Below, piece after piece: positions 25,121 through 36,785 of a stretch of DNA of 64,000 nt. The position numbers and the translations under genes were made by a program. The notes under the pieces were generated by a model that saw only the letters and a program-made list of their open reading frames with translations, was not told the origin of the DNA and searched no databases. Position 1 is the stretch's first letter. Each line of letters begins with the position of its first letter. Origin of the DNA: Fomitopsis serialis (taxonomy: Eukaryota; Basidiomycota; Agaricomycetes; Polyporales; Fomitopsidaceae); assembly GCF_022376445.1 (NCBI RefSeq), contig NW_025955025.1, positions 124,001-188,000 of the forward strand. The letters are read 5' to 3'.

Positions 25121-25585
25121 TAAACTGCAGACGGGATGAAGTTGGTACCAAGTTGGTAGTACTCCCTCAGTAATCGGTCAGGTGAAGGGCCTGACATGCA
25201 TAGGGTGGATCGTGCCCGGCTGTGCTTCGAGTACCTCAAAGACAACATTACCATTGAATAGTCGCTGGGTGGGCTGCGTATGAGGGGAAGCCGAAAGGGG
25301 GTGGCACTGGGATTGTCGAGGGTGCCCAAATCGGGGAGTCGCGGGGTACGACTACGGGCGGCTAATGGGCAGCAGACGTGACTCGGGGGGAGCAGCAGAC
25401 GGGCGGGTGTTGCTCCTTGTCGTCCTCCACCGGCTGCAACCACCACCTCGACCATACCTCCCAGCCTCCCGTATTATTCTGCGTCTGTCTTGCATATAAC
25501 TTACCCGTATCTGTCTGTCGTCGCGCTCTCGTCTCCTTGCATCTGTACACCACTCTGCATCTACTAACGTACTCCGTCCTGCTTA

Positions 25586-28500
25586 ATGCCCTCACGGCCC
25601 AAGCGCAATGCAATCCCCCGCTCACGCAACACCCACCAGTCCGACCTATATACACCGCTCCCGGGATCTAGCCCCCCTGCTGCCTCCAGTTACGACTCAG
25701 AGCCGCCCGCCCACTGGTCCTCGCCTCCGCCCGAGAACGACTTCTATCCGGAACCCGCGCCCGAGGGAATAGGAGGTACCGCGTCGCGACGGGACGCGGG
25801 CGCCATCGACGCGCTCTTCAGTCGCGTCAGTGGTGAGGACGATCCGCCTGATGATCCCGACGTCCGAGCACAGGTACCAGCTTTCCCGGGGCAGGCCTTG
25901 TCGCCGGATTCTCGCACGTCCGAGCTGCTGCCGCGGAACGATGCACTGTCCCAGAACGCTGGCTTCACGGACCATCAAGTCGGCCATACAAGGTCTCCAA
26001 TGCTTGCTCGGTACGTACATCATCATCATCAGTGGGGCACAGTATCCGTGATCAGAGGCTGTACGCCGGGGGGAAAGGCGAGTGTTAATGTGATATTGTG
26101 ACACGGTGCCGTGCTGCGTGAACCGCGTTCTATCGGTGCTCATACAACGCCTACTCATTGCTCGACTCTGTATGCTGTCCGCAGGCGCGCACGCAATGAG
26201 TGTCACTTGATTGGTGTTCGCGTCTCCAACGCAGTGCTACGCCTGAGCCATGGCCTGGTATCTCTATGAAGAGCCTCGCTCCTTCGGTGCCGTGCCCCAG
26301 AGTTGGTGCATGCATCGCAGCCGGTACGCACGTGTTCCGAGACCGCCAGCGATGACTCTCGTAGACTACTTCTTTCTCATCGACTGCCACTCCAGAGACT
26401 GTCCTACAGACGACTGACAAACCTCTGTAGTGAACCGACAACCCTGGAGTCCTTCTCGCGCACGATCCGCAATTACATCCCGACTTCGATACCTATTCCG
26501 TCTGCCTCGCCGACCCCACCCCGCATCTCTCGGCCTTTATCTTTTGGTAGCTTCCTCACTCCTTCCATGTCTCCGGTGCCCGCTCAGCGCGAACGCAGCG
26601 CGTCCAACACCTCCAGCACGTGGAAGCGGCAGGGAAGCGATGCCGCTGGCTCCCCTCGTCCGGACCTCTCCTCCTGGGCGGGCCAGCGTGTGTTGGGCGA
26701 TGACGCTGCGGTGTTCGACCTGGACGAGGAATTGTCCCAAGCCACTCCGACGCGTTATCCAGCGGTCAACGAGAAGGAGGAGATCGTATGGGCCGGTTGG
26801 GATCAGCTCGTCGAGAGCGATTCAATAGCACCAAGGTGCGTCTGAGCCAAACTGTAGTGTGCGTCAGGCTGATGAATCCGCCCGCAGGCGTCTCCTGCTC
26901 ATGGGTTACAAGGCCGGTCTGCAGATCTGGGACTGCACGAATTTAGGTTCAGTTGCCGAAGTCCTCAACTTGACCGACGCGCGGTGGGGCACGGTCGAGT
27001 TCGCCGGTGTGCTGCCGCTCCCGCGCAACGTACGGGATGACGCCTTCCGCGATCAACGTCCGCTCGTTGGCATCTTGTAGGTCTTTCGTAAAGTATGCTC
27101 AGCTTCGCGTCTGATTGTTCGTAGATCCCGGAACGGTGGCCAGTGCGCGTTTGTGGTCTACTCGCTTCGCACCCATACGGTAGTCAAACGGATTGATCTG
27201 CCCGGTTTAAGATCGTTCTCATCGTCCGCTGACTTTGTTGTGCTGGTGGGTTACTCTAATCCTGTGGCCTCGCTTGTTCTCGTCTGAATGGGGCGACTCA
27301 CAGGGCACTGCGAAACCTCCATCTCTACACATTCTCTCGTCTTACACGCTCACCAATCTGTACACTATCCCGTCTACATCACTTGTCGCCTTTGCCGCGC
27401 CCTCAGTAACCCCCACCTCTCCACGATTAGACTTAGACAAACACTACGAACCTAGCCTCAACACCACCACAGCATTCTCAACTTCAACCTCGATACCCCA
27501 GCCCATCTACGCACTGCACGGGCGTCTTCTCGCGTTTGCGTCGCCAGTCCCACGGCTGCATTCCCCTCCACCGTCTAGTGGCCCCAAGGGCACCGTTCAC
27601 CCATCTAGCTGGAGCGCGGACGGCACTTCTAGGCTCAACATCACGCAAGCGGATCTTGGAACCGCAGCGGTAAAGCTCGGAGGCAACGTCTTGAGTGGCA
27701 TGCGATCTCTGGGCGGGATGGCGATTTCTGCCGCACGGGCAGGTATCGCTACTGCCGCGGCCGCGGCTGCTGCAGAGTCAAGCATCCCAAGACCTACGCC
27801 CGCGCCCGCGGGCCTCTCTACCATGTTCTCGCGCAGCGCACCTGCAGCTGCCGGAGCTGACGACGTCCGTCCGTCACAAGAATCCGCTCCCAATCGCGGA
27901 GGCCTGCCTGCGTTCTCCCCCCTACATCGTTTGTCTTCTTCGTCGGGATGCAACGTGACCGTCGTAGACCTGCAGCCGCTACTGGCCTCCGCAGAGAGTC
28001 CCAGCAGGATTGCGGACTTCCTTGCGTCCAAGCGACAGTGCGTCAGCAACCTGCGCTTCTCTGGAGATGGTACATCTTTGGCCGTCTGTGCTCAAGACGG
28101 CCATAGTGCGAAGATCTACCGACTCGGACCCCCTGCTCGCACATCGCGTTCCGCGCCTCGATCGTCGCACGACACGTACAAGACCACCAAGGGCACCGAT
28201 GATTTTCAACCGTCGGACCGTTCGCGGACAACTTCTCATACGGACGGCGAAGAGTCTTTCGCACCTCCGTGGCACCTGTACAACCTTCGCCGAGGGCGTA
28301 CGTCTGCTGTAGTTGATGGATTAGATTGGGCGAACGATGGGCGTTGGTTTGCGATGGGAACACGCAAGCGTACGGTACATGTGTTCGCTGTCAACCCGAC
28401 AGGTGGCGTTCCTGACGAGGCCAGCCATCTTAGTGCGAGGGTGTTTGATCCTCATACGCCGGTGAGTCTCTTGATTCTTGTTCTCAGCCGAAATACTCAC

Positions 28501-29989
28501 GAATCGTGTAGCTTGCTCTGTCTACGGAAGTCCATCCTGTCATTCGTTTGCGAGGGGACAAGGCACCTCTTCCTGAGATACAGGCACCGCCCTTGGCTTT
28601 CACGTTCATCCGTTCCTCGGAGAACTCGCTTCCATCCAATCTCCTCCCTCCTATGGCCCCGACGTTTTCTGCGTCATCCTCGCCGTCGTCAATCCACTCA
28701 CTCGCGCCATCATCTCCCGCTCGACAACCACGGAGGCCGTCCAACTTCCAGGACATGCTCATATTCGACGCTTTGGATGCGACATTGAGCTTGCGACGAG
28801 TCTTCGTGGAACGCGCTAATGAAGAATCAGCGTCGGGCCTATTGCCTGGGGCTACCAGCATGTCGCTCCCGGGACCTAGCTCTCTTGCGCGACTCGGCAT
28901 GTCGTCGTCTAGCAACGCAGCCAAGTCTGGGCTCTCGCAGATGATGGAAGAGCCTACGCATCTCGCTGCGCGAGAGAGCCGAGTGGGCAGCTGGAACCTC
29001 AGACGAGCCGCCGATTGGCGCGAAATCAGGCAAGTGGTGTTTCAGAAGCGTAGTGCATACCGGCGGGATCGTCCTCAGAGAGCTGAGTAAGTCTTGATAC
29101 TTCGATATCGGGCGCGGTCACTGATGTTCGTCGTAGCTGGCTGTCCTGCGCGGAGCTGTCGACGCACTCGAGCTCGTCCCAGACTCTGCCGCGGTCGATC
29201 TACCTCTCACACCAGTTCGCATTCCATGCGCTTGGTGAGGATTACCATGCCCTTGTTCGTCGGCACAATTTCGAAGTGCCGTCGACGCGGATCGCAGTCC
29301 GTGCAGAGGTTGAAGTGAACGCGTTCCCGAGCGGCTTTGATGCTACATTCATGCTTGACTCGCGTGCTGGTCGCCGTGCGTCCTCGTCGTTCGACGAGCC
29401 ACTGGCCTCTGCTCTCGCCGGAGATATCGTTCAGCTTAGTCCATCTCTACCTGTCCTGCCGATGTTCCCCAATGGCGCGCCGGGCGCGTCATCGCGCTCT
29501 CTGAAGAATGCGATACCTATCCGACACGTCGCCGCTGGACTGAGCGATAGCATGTCCGGCAGTCTCACGCGACTTCGCCGCGAGATGGGTCGTGTCCGCT
29601 CTCCGCAACTCGCCGCCCGACCGGATGCCGACCTCCCTGTGCCTCTGGAATTTGACGAAGAAGACGACGACTTCATCGGTGCCAATGGTCCCATCCCTTC
29701 GTCCGTACCGGAGGACGAAGGCATGTCCTATACGCATTCACGCGGCGGAGGCGATTCGGGTGAGAGCATCTCGACACCGTCGAGTAATATGGACCCACTG
29801 CCGGTCGAGGACGACCACACAGTGGGCGGTCTGTGGCAAGGCTGGGAGGCGGAAGACCAGCTTGCAGTAGAGGAAGCGGAGAGGTTTGATGACCTGACAG
29901 CGGGTTTCGTGGACGAAGACCCGCCGCCTCCGCCTGCGGTGGAGGGCAAGAAGCGTAAGAAACAGGGTAAGATCGTTCGTAGGACATGA
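25586..29989 (+). CDS. BCAS3-domain WD40 protein, autophagy-related, intact
   Basis: Seven exons close in frame to 1241 residues: 25586-26010, 26431-26835, 26888-27076, 27125-27245, 27304-28461, 28512-29086 and 29137-29989. The N-terminus is disordered. The WD40/beta-propeller part starts at RRLLLMGYKAGLQIWDCTNL and continues through FVVYSLRTHTVVKRI, PSLHILSSYTLTNLY and, after a long insertion, SNLRFSGDGTSLAVCAQDGH with SAKIYRLG. The BCAS3 region includes LSHQFAFHALGEDYHALV. The C-terminus is acidic, then basic (KKRKKQGKIVRRT). Vertebrate BCAS3 acts with PHAF1 at phagophores and relates to PROPPIN-type propellers, so a membrane/autophagy role is expected by homology. The first intron, 420 nt, is unusually long for this locus. 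Confidence 0.9.
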
Positions 29990-30239
29990 GCCCGGTCGAC
30001 ACGATGGCATGGGACTCTTTGTTCTCGGGACAGTCGTTTGCAGGTAGGATAGGAGAAGGATGTCAGGTTATAATAGCCCATGAGATGTACGATAGTTACG
30101 AATATCATGTATGAGTAGCATAGCCTATTGGGAATCTTCACCGGCAAAGGCGCGATGTTACGCGCGTGTAGCGTCGAGCCTCGCCAATCCGAGCGCACTC
30201 GAGGTCAATCACCCTCTCGACATTGGGCTTCCCTAAATG

Positions 30240-30740
30240 TGCTCCATGGATTATTTGCTCCGCCTACACCTTCTGCGCGTCGACATTGCACAACATGCAG
30301 GAACTGCTCGATGACCCACTCCGCCGCATCCAGCCACTCACGCGTGCCACTGCCACTGCCAGTTACGATAGATCGACTCTCAAACCGTGTCCGTCGGGGC
30401 AGTCATTCCCGTCGTAATCGCCGGGCCAGTTGAACTCACATCCGGCCCGTCCCTTGGTACACTCTGATAGATGCGAAGGACGTCCAATAGCATAAGCACT
30501 GAGCGAGCAGACTTCCGCGTCCTGCAGGTGCGTCGTTAATTGATTACGGTCTGCAGCGCGAAGGTTCCGACACACTCCAATGCTTTGTCCAGCGTCAGCA
30601 CCGAGGGGAGTCTCCATCGCATGTACCTAGAGAGCATCGTTCAATGGTCGTTCCAGCACATCAAGGCTAAAACGTACGACATCGCCAAGCATGCCTGCTC
30701 GACCACAAACTGAGAAGGGTAGTCCGACGTGACAATGATA
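30240..30740 (-). pseudogene. Decayed 3' fragment of a third FAD monooxygenase
   Basis: The reverse complement aligns by eye with 16,450-16,970. Shared blocks are GGACTACCCTTCTC, the GD-motif region followed by GATGTGCTGGAACGACC, the exon METPLGADAGQSIG (METHLGAGAGQSIE in copy 2), the intron after it, an ACGCACCTGCAGGACGC block, and the C-terminal CEFNWPGDYDG. The N-terminal two thirds are absent, stops interrupt the frame and parts are deleted. Introns are still present, so it came from DNA duplication and not from retrotransposition. Confidence 0.8.
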
Positions 30741-31283
30741 CACGAATGACCTTCGCTTTCTCTAGTGCTCTACAAATAAGCCAATGAATGGCGCATTCGT
30801 TCACATGCAACTTTACCACCGACACATTGTCAAATGAATCCATGAGGATGGCGTCGCGGATTACTCTCACCGTATAGCACACGAAATACATGCCAATCCC
30901 CCTTAGCCCAATTCTACCTTCTTACATACATGAGCGTGACGAGAATATGGCAAGTTAAGAAGAACGTGCCAGGACGACAGTCCATACATTTCTTGACTAC
31001 CTGCCCAAGCGCACCTGCTTCTACGCGCCGTATTGTCGACGGAGAGGTACGAACTTCGTGCGCGGCGAGACAGCGCTTTGACCCGATTGACGATACTGGC
31101 GTGGCAACGCCTTGAGGAAAGAGCCCCATCAGGTGGCCATCCTCAACTGAAGTGCTCATCCTCGAGGCTGGGAGTTGTTAACGGCTCGCGCGGAGGAAGT
31201 CGTCCAAACTGTATGACCGCGACAACCTTCAGATAGGTTCGATATCATGTGGTACGACAGTATGCTCACCGTGAGGCTAATGT
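30741..31283. other. Intergenic region
   Basis: About 540 bases between the monooxygenase fragment and RSA3. Weak resemblance to the monooxygenase copies may extend to about 30,790. Nothing else recognised. Confidence 0.4.
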
Positions 31284-31905
31284 TCATGGGTCGCGCATCG
31301 CGACATCCGTCTCGTCGATGCCCCCGTTATCGGCACCATGCGAGGATGAGAAGACGTCCGCTCCAGCAGCCAAAGAGTCGATAAGGAGCGCAAGGCGAGG
31401 TGTCGACAGATTGGCCTCCTAGAGGGCGGTCACCGACCAAGACATGTCGAGAGACGGAGAGCGGGCGCACCTTACGAATCTCCCCCAGATCGTCGCTGAA
31501 GGCATCGACAACGGAAGCCATCCAAAACTTCCTGAAGCGTTGCCTGAGGTGGTCTTGATCGTCGGTGTGTCCAAGAAACGACGGTACGGGAGTGGGACGG
31601 GGTTCAGGCGTAGGCGAGCGGCGAGCGGGCGGTGGAGAGGGCGCACTCGGACGGGTGTTCTGCTGGGCGCGACGGGGAGACTCGTCCTCCGAGGACGACT
31701 GGGACTCCGTGTCTGAGGACTCGGAGGACTGCGCCGCGTCGGGTGAGGCCACGCCTGCTGCGACCGGGCGTGGAGGACGAGCAGCAGCGGGGGCGTCGCT
31801 GTCCGAGGACGACGAGTCCGCGTCCGAAGACGAGCTGGAGGCGGCGCGTCGCTTGCGCTTCCGGGTGCGCCTCCTCGTGGGCGGTGGTCTCGCTGGCGCG
31901 GCCAT
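31284..31905 (-). CDS. RSA3: Ribosome assembly protein 3 (Rsa3)
   Basis: ATG 31905 starts MAAPARPPPTRRRTRKRKRR. A Ser/Asp-rich low-complexity region follows, then the conserved C-terminal Rsa3 domain: QRFRKFWMASVVDAFSDDLG and, after a 52-nt intron (31419-31470), EANLSTPRLALLIDSLAAGA with DVFSSS. The CDS closes in frame at 189 residues with its stop at 31284. In yeast Rsa3 helps assemble the 60S subunit in the nucleolus and associates with Dbp6. The Lys/Arg-rich N-terminus fits nuclear targeting. It is divergently oriented to ADE2. Confidence 0.88.
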
Positions 31906-32076
31906 GGTCGTGCTCGTCGTGCAGTGTGCCGTCGCCGTCGTGCGGTGCGTCGTGCTCGCTGTGGACGCTGCACGTGAGGACGAAAACAAGTTGCACGGGC
32001 GCCTAGTCGATCTTTGGGACGTCCGTCCGTCGCGGTCATCTCCACGTTCTCGTGCGCGCGTTCGCTGCAGACAGCG
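31906..32076. promoter_or_regulatory. Divergent promoter of RSA3 and ADE2
   Basis: Only 171 bases separate the two start codons, so both core promoters must share this segment or overlap the 5' ends of the genes. No TATA box stands out. Confidence 0.5.
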
Positions 32077-34028
32077 ATGAACAAGGTCGTCGGATCCTAG
32101 GTGCGGTGCGTCGCGTGTCCTCCCGTCCGCCCTCTGCAGCCGCACTCACACACCCGCCAGTCTCTCCATCGCCTCTGTCGGACGGTGGTGCTCATCCGCC
32201 CGTCCTCACCCACCAGGCGGCGGCCAGCTCGGGCGCATGCTTGCCCAGGCCGCCTCGCTGCTCAACATCGATGTCGTGATCCTCGACGTCGGTGATCACG
32301 CCCCGGCAAAGCAGGTTGTCTCCCCTCGGTCTGTCGACCTCGCCCACATTGACGGCTCGTTCACCGACCCTGCCAAAATACGCCAGCTGGCCGCCAAGGT
32401 CGATGTACTCACCGTCGAGATCGAGCACGTCGACGTCGACGTGCTGCAGTCCGTACAGGGATCCGTGCCCCTCGGAGTGCACCCAGCCCCTCTACCATCC
32501 GAGTCATCCAAGACAAACTCGTCCAGAAGGAACACCTCGTGGCCTCCGGTTGCCCAGTCTCGCAGTTCCTGCAGGTCGAATCCACCGTGGCATCCGTCAC
32601 CTCGGCCTCCGAGACGTTGGGCTTGCCCTTGATGCTGAAGAGCCGAACGCTTGCCTACGACGGTAGGGGCAACTACGTGGTGCGCCATTGCCCAGATCCC
32701 GAGGCCATCGCCGCGTTGGGGGGGAGACCGCTCTACGCCGAGAAGTGGGTGCCCTTCGTGAAAGAGATCGCGGTCATGGTGGTCAGATCCGCCACTGGCG
32801 AAATCGCTTCGTATCCGGTCGTGGAGACCGTCCACAGGGACAACATCTGCCATTTGGTGTTCGCACCTCTGCGGAGTAGTGACGGTACGCTTTCGGTCGT
32901 GCTCGCGACGTCGCAGAAGCATCGGTGAAGACGTTGGAGGGAGCTGGTGTGTTCGGCGTGGAGATGTTCCTGGTGGAGGATGGTGCGTCGATCGTGCAGT
33001 GTGTCGGACGGATGTTGATTGGTGTGCAGGCTCGGTCGTCGTCAACGAAATTGCTCCGCGGCCGCACAACTCGGGACACTACACCATCGAAGCGTGTGAG
33101 ACGTCCCAATACGAAAACCATCTCCGCGCGATCCTCTCGCTTCCTCTAGGATCTACCGCTCTGAAGGTGCCGTCTGCGGCCATGCTGAACCTGCTCGGGG
33201 CTTCCGGCGACGTGACCGAGATCAGTGCCGTCGTCGAGCATGCGCTCAAGGTGCCTGGCGCCGCGGCGCATCTGTATGGCAAGTCTGAGTGCCGGAAGGG
33301 CCGCAAGATGGGCCACATCACCGTTGTCGCACCCTCCGACGCGAACGGAGCCGTCGACTGCGTCCCTTGTTGGAACAACTCCCTTCTCCGAGCAGCGCTG
33401 CGGAGCTCGCGCTGCACGCTCCCCTCGCGCCTGAACCTGGCTCTGGGTTTTCACATCGCCAGCCGCTCGTAGGCATCATCATGGGCTCGGACTCGGACCT
33501 GCCCGTGATGGTTCCGTCTGCGCGTATTCTCGATCGCTTCGGGATCCCTTACGAGCTCACGATTGTGTCTGCTCACCGCACGCCGGATCGGATGACTATG
33601 TATGCACGATCCGCCGTATCAAGGGGTCTCCGAGTGATTATAGCCGGGGCGGGAGGGGCTGCGCACTTGCCAGGTATGGTTGCTGCGATGACGAGTCTCC
33701 CGGTTGTCGGTGTTCCTGTGAAGGGCAGCACCCTGGATGGTGTTGACTCCTTGCATAGCATTGTGCAGATGCCGGTATGTTCGTACATTGTCATTTTGGT
33801 GGGCGCAGCATCTGATTGGCACACTGACTCCAGAGAGGTGTGCCTGTGGCAACAGTAGCCATCAACAACGGCATGAATGCTGGCTTGCTGGCTGTCAGGA
33901 TACTAGCCAGTGGCATACCAGATCTTGTCCATAAGATGGATGACTATCTGAAAGAGCAAACATGTGAAGTACATGAGAAGGTGCAGAAGCTTGAGGTGAC
34001 TGGGTGGGAAAAATATCTACTCAGTTGA
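32077..34028 (+). CDS. ADE2: Phosphoribosylaminoimidazole carboxylase (PurK-PurE fusion)
   Basis: Makes CAIR from AIR in de novo purine synthesis. ATG 32077 gives MNKVVG. After a 116-nt intron (32101-32216) the ATP-grasp PurK-like half runs [58 protein letters not shown] and [19 protein letters not shown] 47-nt intron splits EDG from [10 protein letters not shown]. The PurE half reads [40 protein letters not shown] and [20 protein letters not shown]. The last exon (33,840-34,028) is [20 protein letters not shown] to EKYLLS. One-base corrections are needed near 32,094, 32,497, 32,895 and 33,362. Strong conservation elsewhere argues against true decay. CpG content collapses in the last exon, next to the repeat nest. 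Confidence 0.92.
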
Positions 34029-36049
34029 TGTATGGTAAATTGGGGAATTGTATATTCTGCCAATCTCAACCAAGTCTCAATGCATTTGGTCAAAACTTGG
34101 GTTCAGTGGCAGCATGTGATATTACTACATGGCCACTCATGTCACTGCACATGTTCACTTGATGACTTGGCCCACTTGTAAGCCTCCCACAATTATACAT
34201 TATGCACCAGAGTACCAACACTTAATGAAACAGCATTTGCCCAAGTGTATGCCATTTGTATTATCTGTCATTTTTGTGGGTCAGGTACAGCTGTATCATA
34301 TGATGCAGACCAAATCAAATCTGGTGTGCCATGCAAATGAAGAACATCTTGTGCTCACATGATTGGTGTTGGGTCATCTGGCATAGTGGCTAATGCATTG
34401 CTAGTGCATTGCATGGGTATGGATAACCCATGTGGGTCATGGGTATGGGTATGCATGGGTATGGGTATGGGTAGCCAAAATCTGACCCATGTACCCATGC
34501 AACCCATGGACTTCTGTGGTAATAATTCAGTGGTAAAATTTGGCAACTGTTGATTAGATAGTCTGTGCTATGTTTCTCTCACAGTTCAACAGCTATATGG
34601 TGATCCTGAAGCTTGCTTCAAAGTACTTTGCAATAGCAGTATGGGAAAGTTGACAAGTGTTCCCTTTCCGTAATGTCAGCCTTCAAGATACAGTTGGTAC
34701 TTGCTAGAATGGCATTATATATTTGAATCCATTTTCAAACATTCAATAATGTTCAACTTATGATTATGAGGATGATTCAGCAAGGCCAACCTGCAGGAAT
34801 ATAAGGAGTGTCAACTTGCTCATGGACGACACACTTTTGCTCCACAAACCATCTATCTTGACCCACAACTAACAACTACAGTACTCTGTACATTGTAGTT
34901 AGACCAATGCACTGTTCTTTCTAACCTAACTCTCTCCTTGTCCATCTCATCTACCTATCTAGCTCTCCTGACCCAAGCAATGCCCTGAGTGACTGGAACC
35001 AAGTTTGTGCAAGACCTGCCTATGCCACATCCTGTCTTCTATAAGTAACCAGAAGACAGATTTTGTCATTTATTGTTATGCTCCAACCAATGATACACAG
35101 ACTACTGAGGTTGTCCTATTGACAACAACAAGTGCATTACAGTGTATGTACCATTATGCTCAATTCAATGCAGTGCCATGTGCTTGGTAGCCCAGTGCAG
35201 CTGAGATACTATACTGGCACAAAATATTATCATACTGAATCTTACCATGCAATTGTCCATGCTGGACAGCCAGTAATACTGTATACTTAATTCCTTGCTA
35301 GGTACATGTGACAGGGCCACTCTAGAATTTTGAAAACTCAGTATGAATACTGTGTCATGGACCCCTTGAGGTGAGCCTAGACCTGCAGTTCCAGCACTAC
35401 ATTTAGCATAGATGCCTTGTTAGTTAATTTTCTAAATCCAGGATTTCAGCAGAGTGACCAGTGGCCACAGTTACATGCAGGTGGCAGGCCATTGAATACA
35501 GTAGGTCTATGATCATGCTTTTTATAAGACATCATGCTCCTTATTGTGTCACTTATCACCTGGCAATGTATTAACTAGGCTTGAATGAAAGTAATTGCAT
35601 AATGGGCTGGTCACATTCATCCTCTGGCCCCACTTATCATATATTAGTGGAAGCCTGGGACATAAGACAGGATTCAGTGATGATGATCAAGAAATAAATC
35701 CAAATAATTTTAATATGATCCTCTTCTCAGGGGCTAGTCTGACAGACATTATCATATTCATGACACAATGCAACATCTTGTCTGTGTTTCAGTTCAATTT
35801 TTGTATACCCTGAGATACATTTGTTCTGCTTAATGTTGACCCATTGTAATCCCACTACATCTGGGTGATCCAATATGATGGGCTTTAGAGGGTTCTGCCC
35901 ATGGTATCACTATACATTTTGTGTTGTGATGTGTAAGACTTATTTGTGTATCAGTGATGTCATTTAAACGGGATTAAGTTTGAATCAATATTGTATTTTA
36001 GATCAACTTAAAGGCCATACACATTTAACCCAATCCTGTGCTAAGCTAT
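34029..36049. repeat. CpG-depleted repeat relic, family R2 copy 1 (about 34,380-35,960)
   Basis: AT-rich, with TpG/CpA abundant and CpG nearly absent; none is visible between 34,829 and 35,968. Blocks from about 34,380 to 35,960 recur in the same order at 45,700-46,540 with much divergence. Examples are the GAAGCTTGCTT...AAAGTA block, the CAGTGCCATGTG block, the ACAGCCAGTAATACTGT block and the GTTCTGCCCAT block. No coding sequence could be recovered. Confidence 0.6.
34404..34516 (+). repeat. GGGTAT-rich 113-bp mini-element, copy 1
   Basis: GGGTATGG / ACCCATG motifs arranged partly as inverted repeats. Differs at one position from 45,729-45,841 although the surrounding R2 copies are much more diverged. 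Confidence 0.8.
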
Positions 36050-36785
36050 GGCTTAGCCAGTTGCTTGGCCAAGCAGGATCAGTACAGCTAATCCATACAG
36101 GTTTAACCATGGATTATCCATTGTTCATCCATTGCTTAGACTTTTTGCTTAGCCAAGGACAATCAGTACAGCTAATCCATACACACTTAACCATAGATTA
36201 GCCATAGTTTATCCATTGCTGAGACTTGCTGAGAAACTGCTTAGCCAATTGATTACCCATATAAGTTCAATGAAGCTAATCCTCAGAGGATTAATCATGG
36301 CTAAGTAACATCTGACCCATGTTTAATCATTTTCTAACCATAGATTAGCCATGCTTAGCCATGACTTAGGCAATAGATTCACAGGTAGTTGAGGCTAAGT
36401 AGGTTTGAGATGAACACCAATCTTCATTAAGTCATGCTCAATCCCTGTCTAATCCCCTGCTGATCAATGCTAAATCATGACTTGAGTATTTTTGATCCAG
36501 TTCCAATCCAATGTAACCCATGTGAATGTTCATAATCCTATGCTAATCTATGTACTAAGACAAAATATACCAGTCCTAATCCTCTCTCAAGACAGTGCTT
36601 GACAATGCTCATGTGTCTTAAACCAAATCCCAATCTATTGCTAATCCTGTTCATGACAGTATGGCTTAGTGCTAACTACTTCAAAGTCAATCCTAAGTCA
36701 AAACATTATCCATTGTTAATGCTGTCTATGACAGGATAGCCTAACACTAATCCACTTCAAAGTCAACTTCTAAGTGGAAGTGTTA
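36050..36785. repeat. Degenerate tandem repeats
   Basis: A unit with a period of 84 (CAGTACAGCTAATCCATACA at 36,080 and again at 36,164) is followed by diverged variants of TAACCATAGATTAGCC-type words. A second unit of roughly 75-80 bases lies near 36,640-36,780 (ACTTCAAAGTCAA at both copies). CpG-poor satellite-like decay. Confidence 0.55.

Noticed and set aside
30914..31159. Minus-strand ORF upstream of the monooxygenase fragment as its missing N-terminus
   Set aside because: It shows no FAD-binding or other monooxygenase motif when compared with copies 1 and 2.
34404..34516. GGGTAT words as telomeric repeat
   Set aside because: Fungal telomeres are usually TTAGGG. The words here are part of a short palindromic element inside interspersed repeats, not a terminal array.
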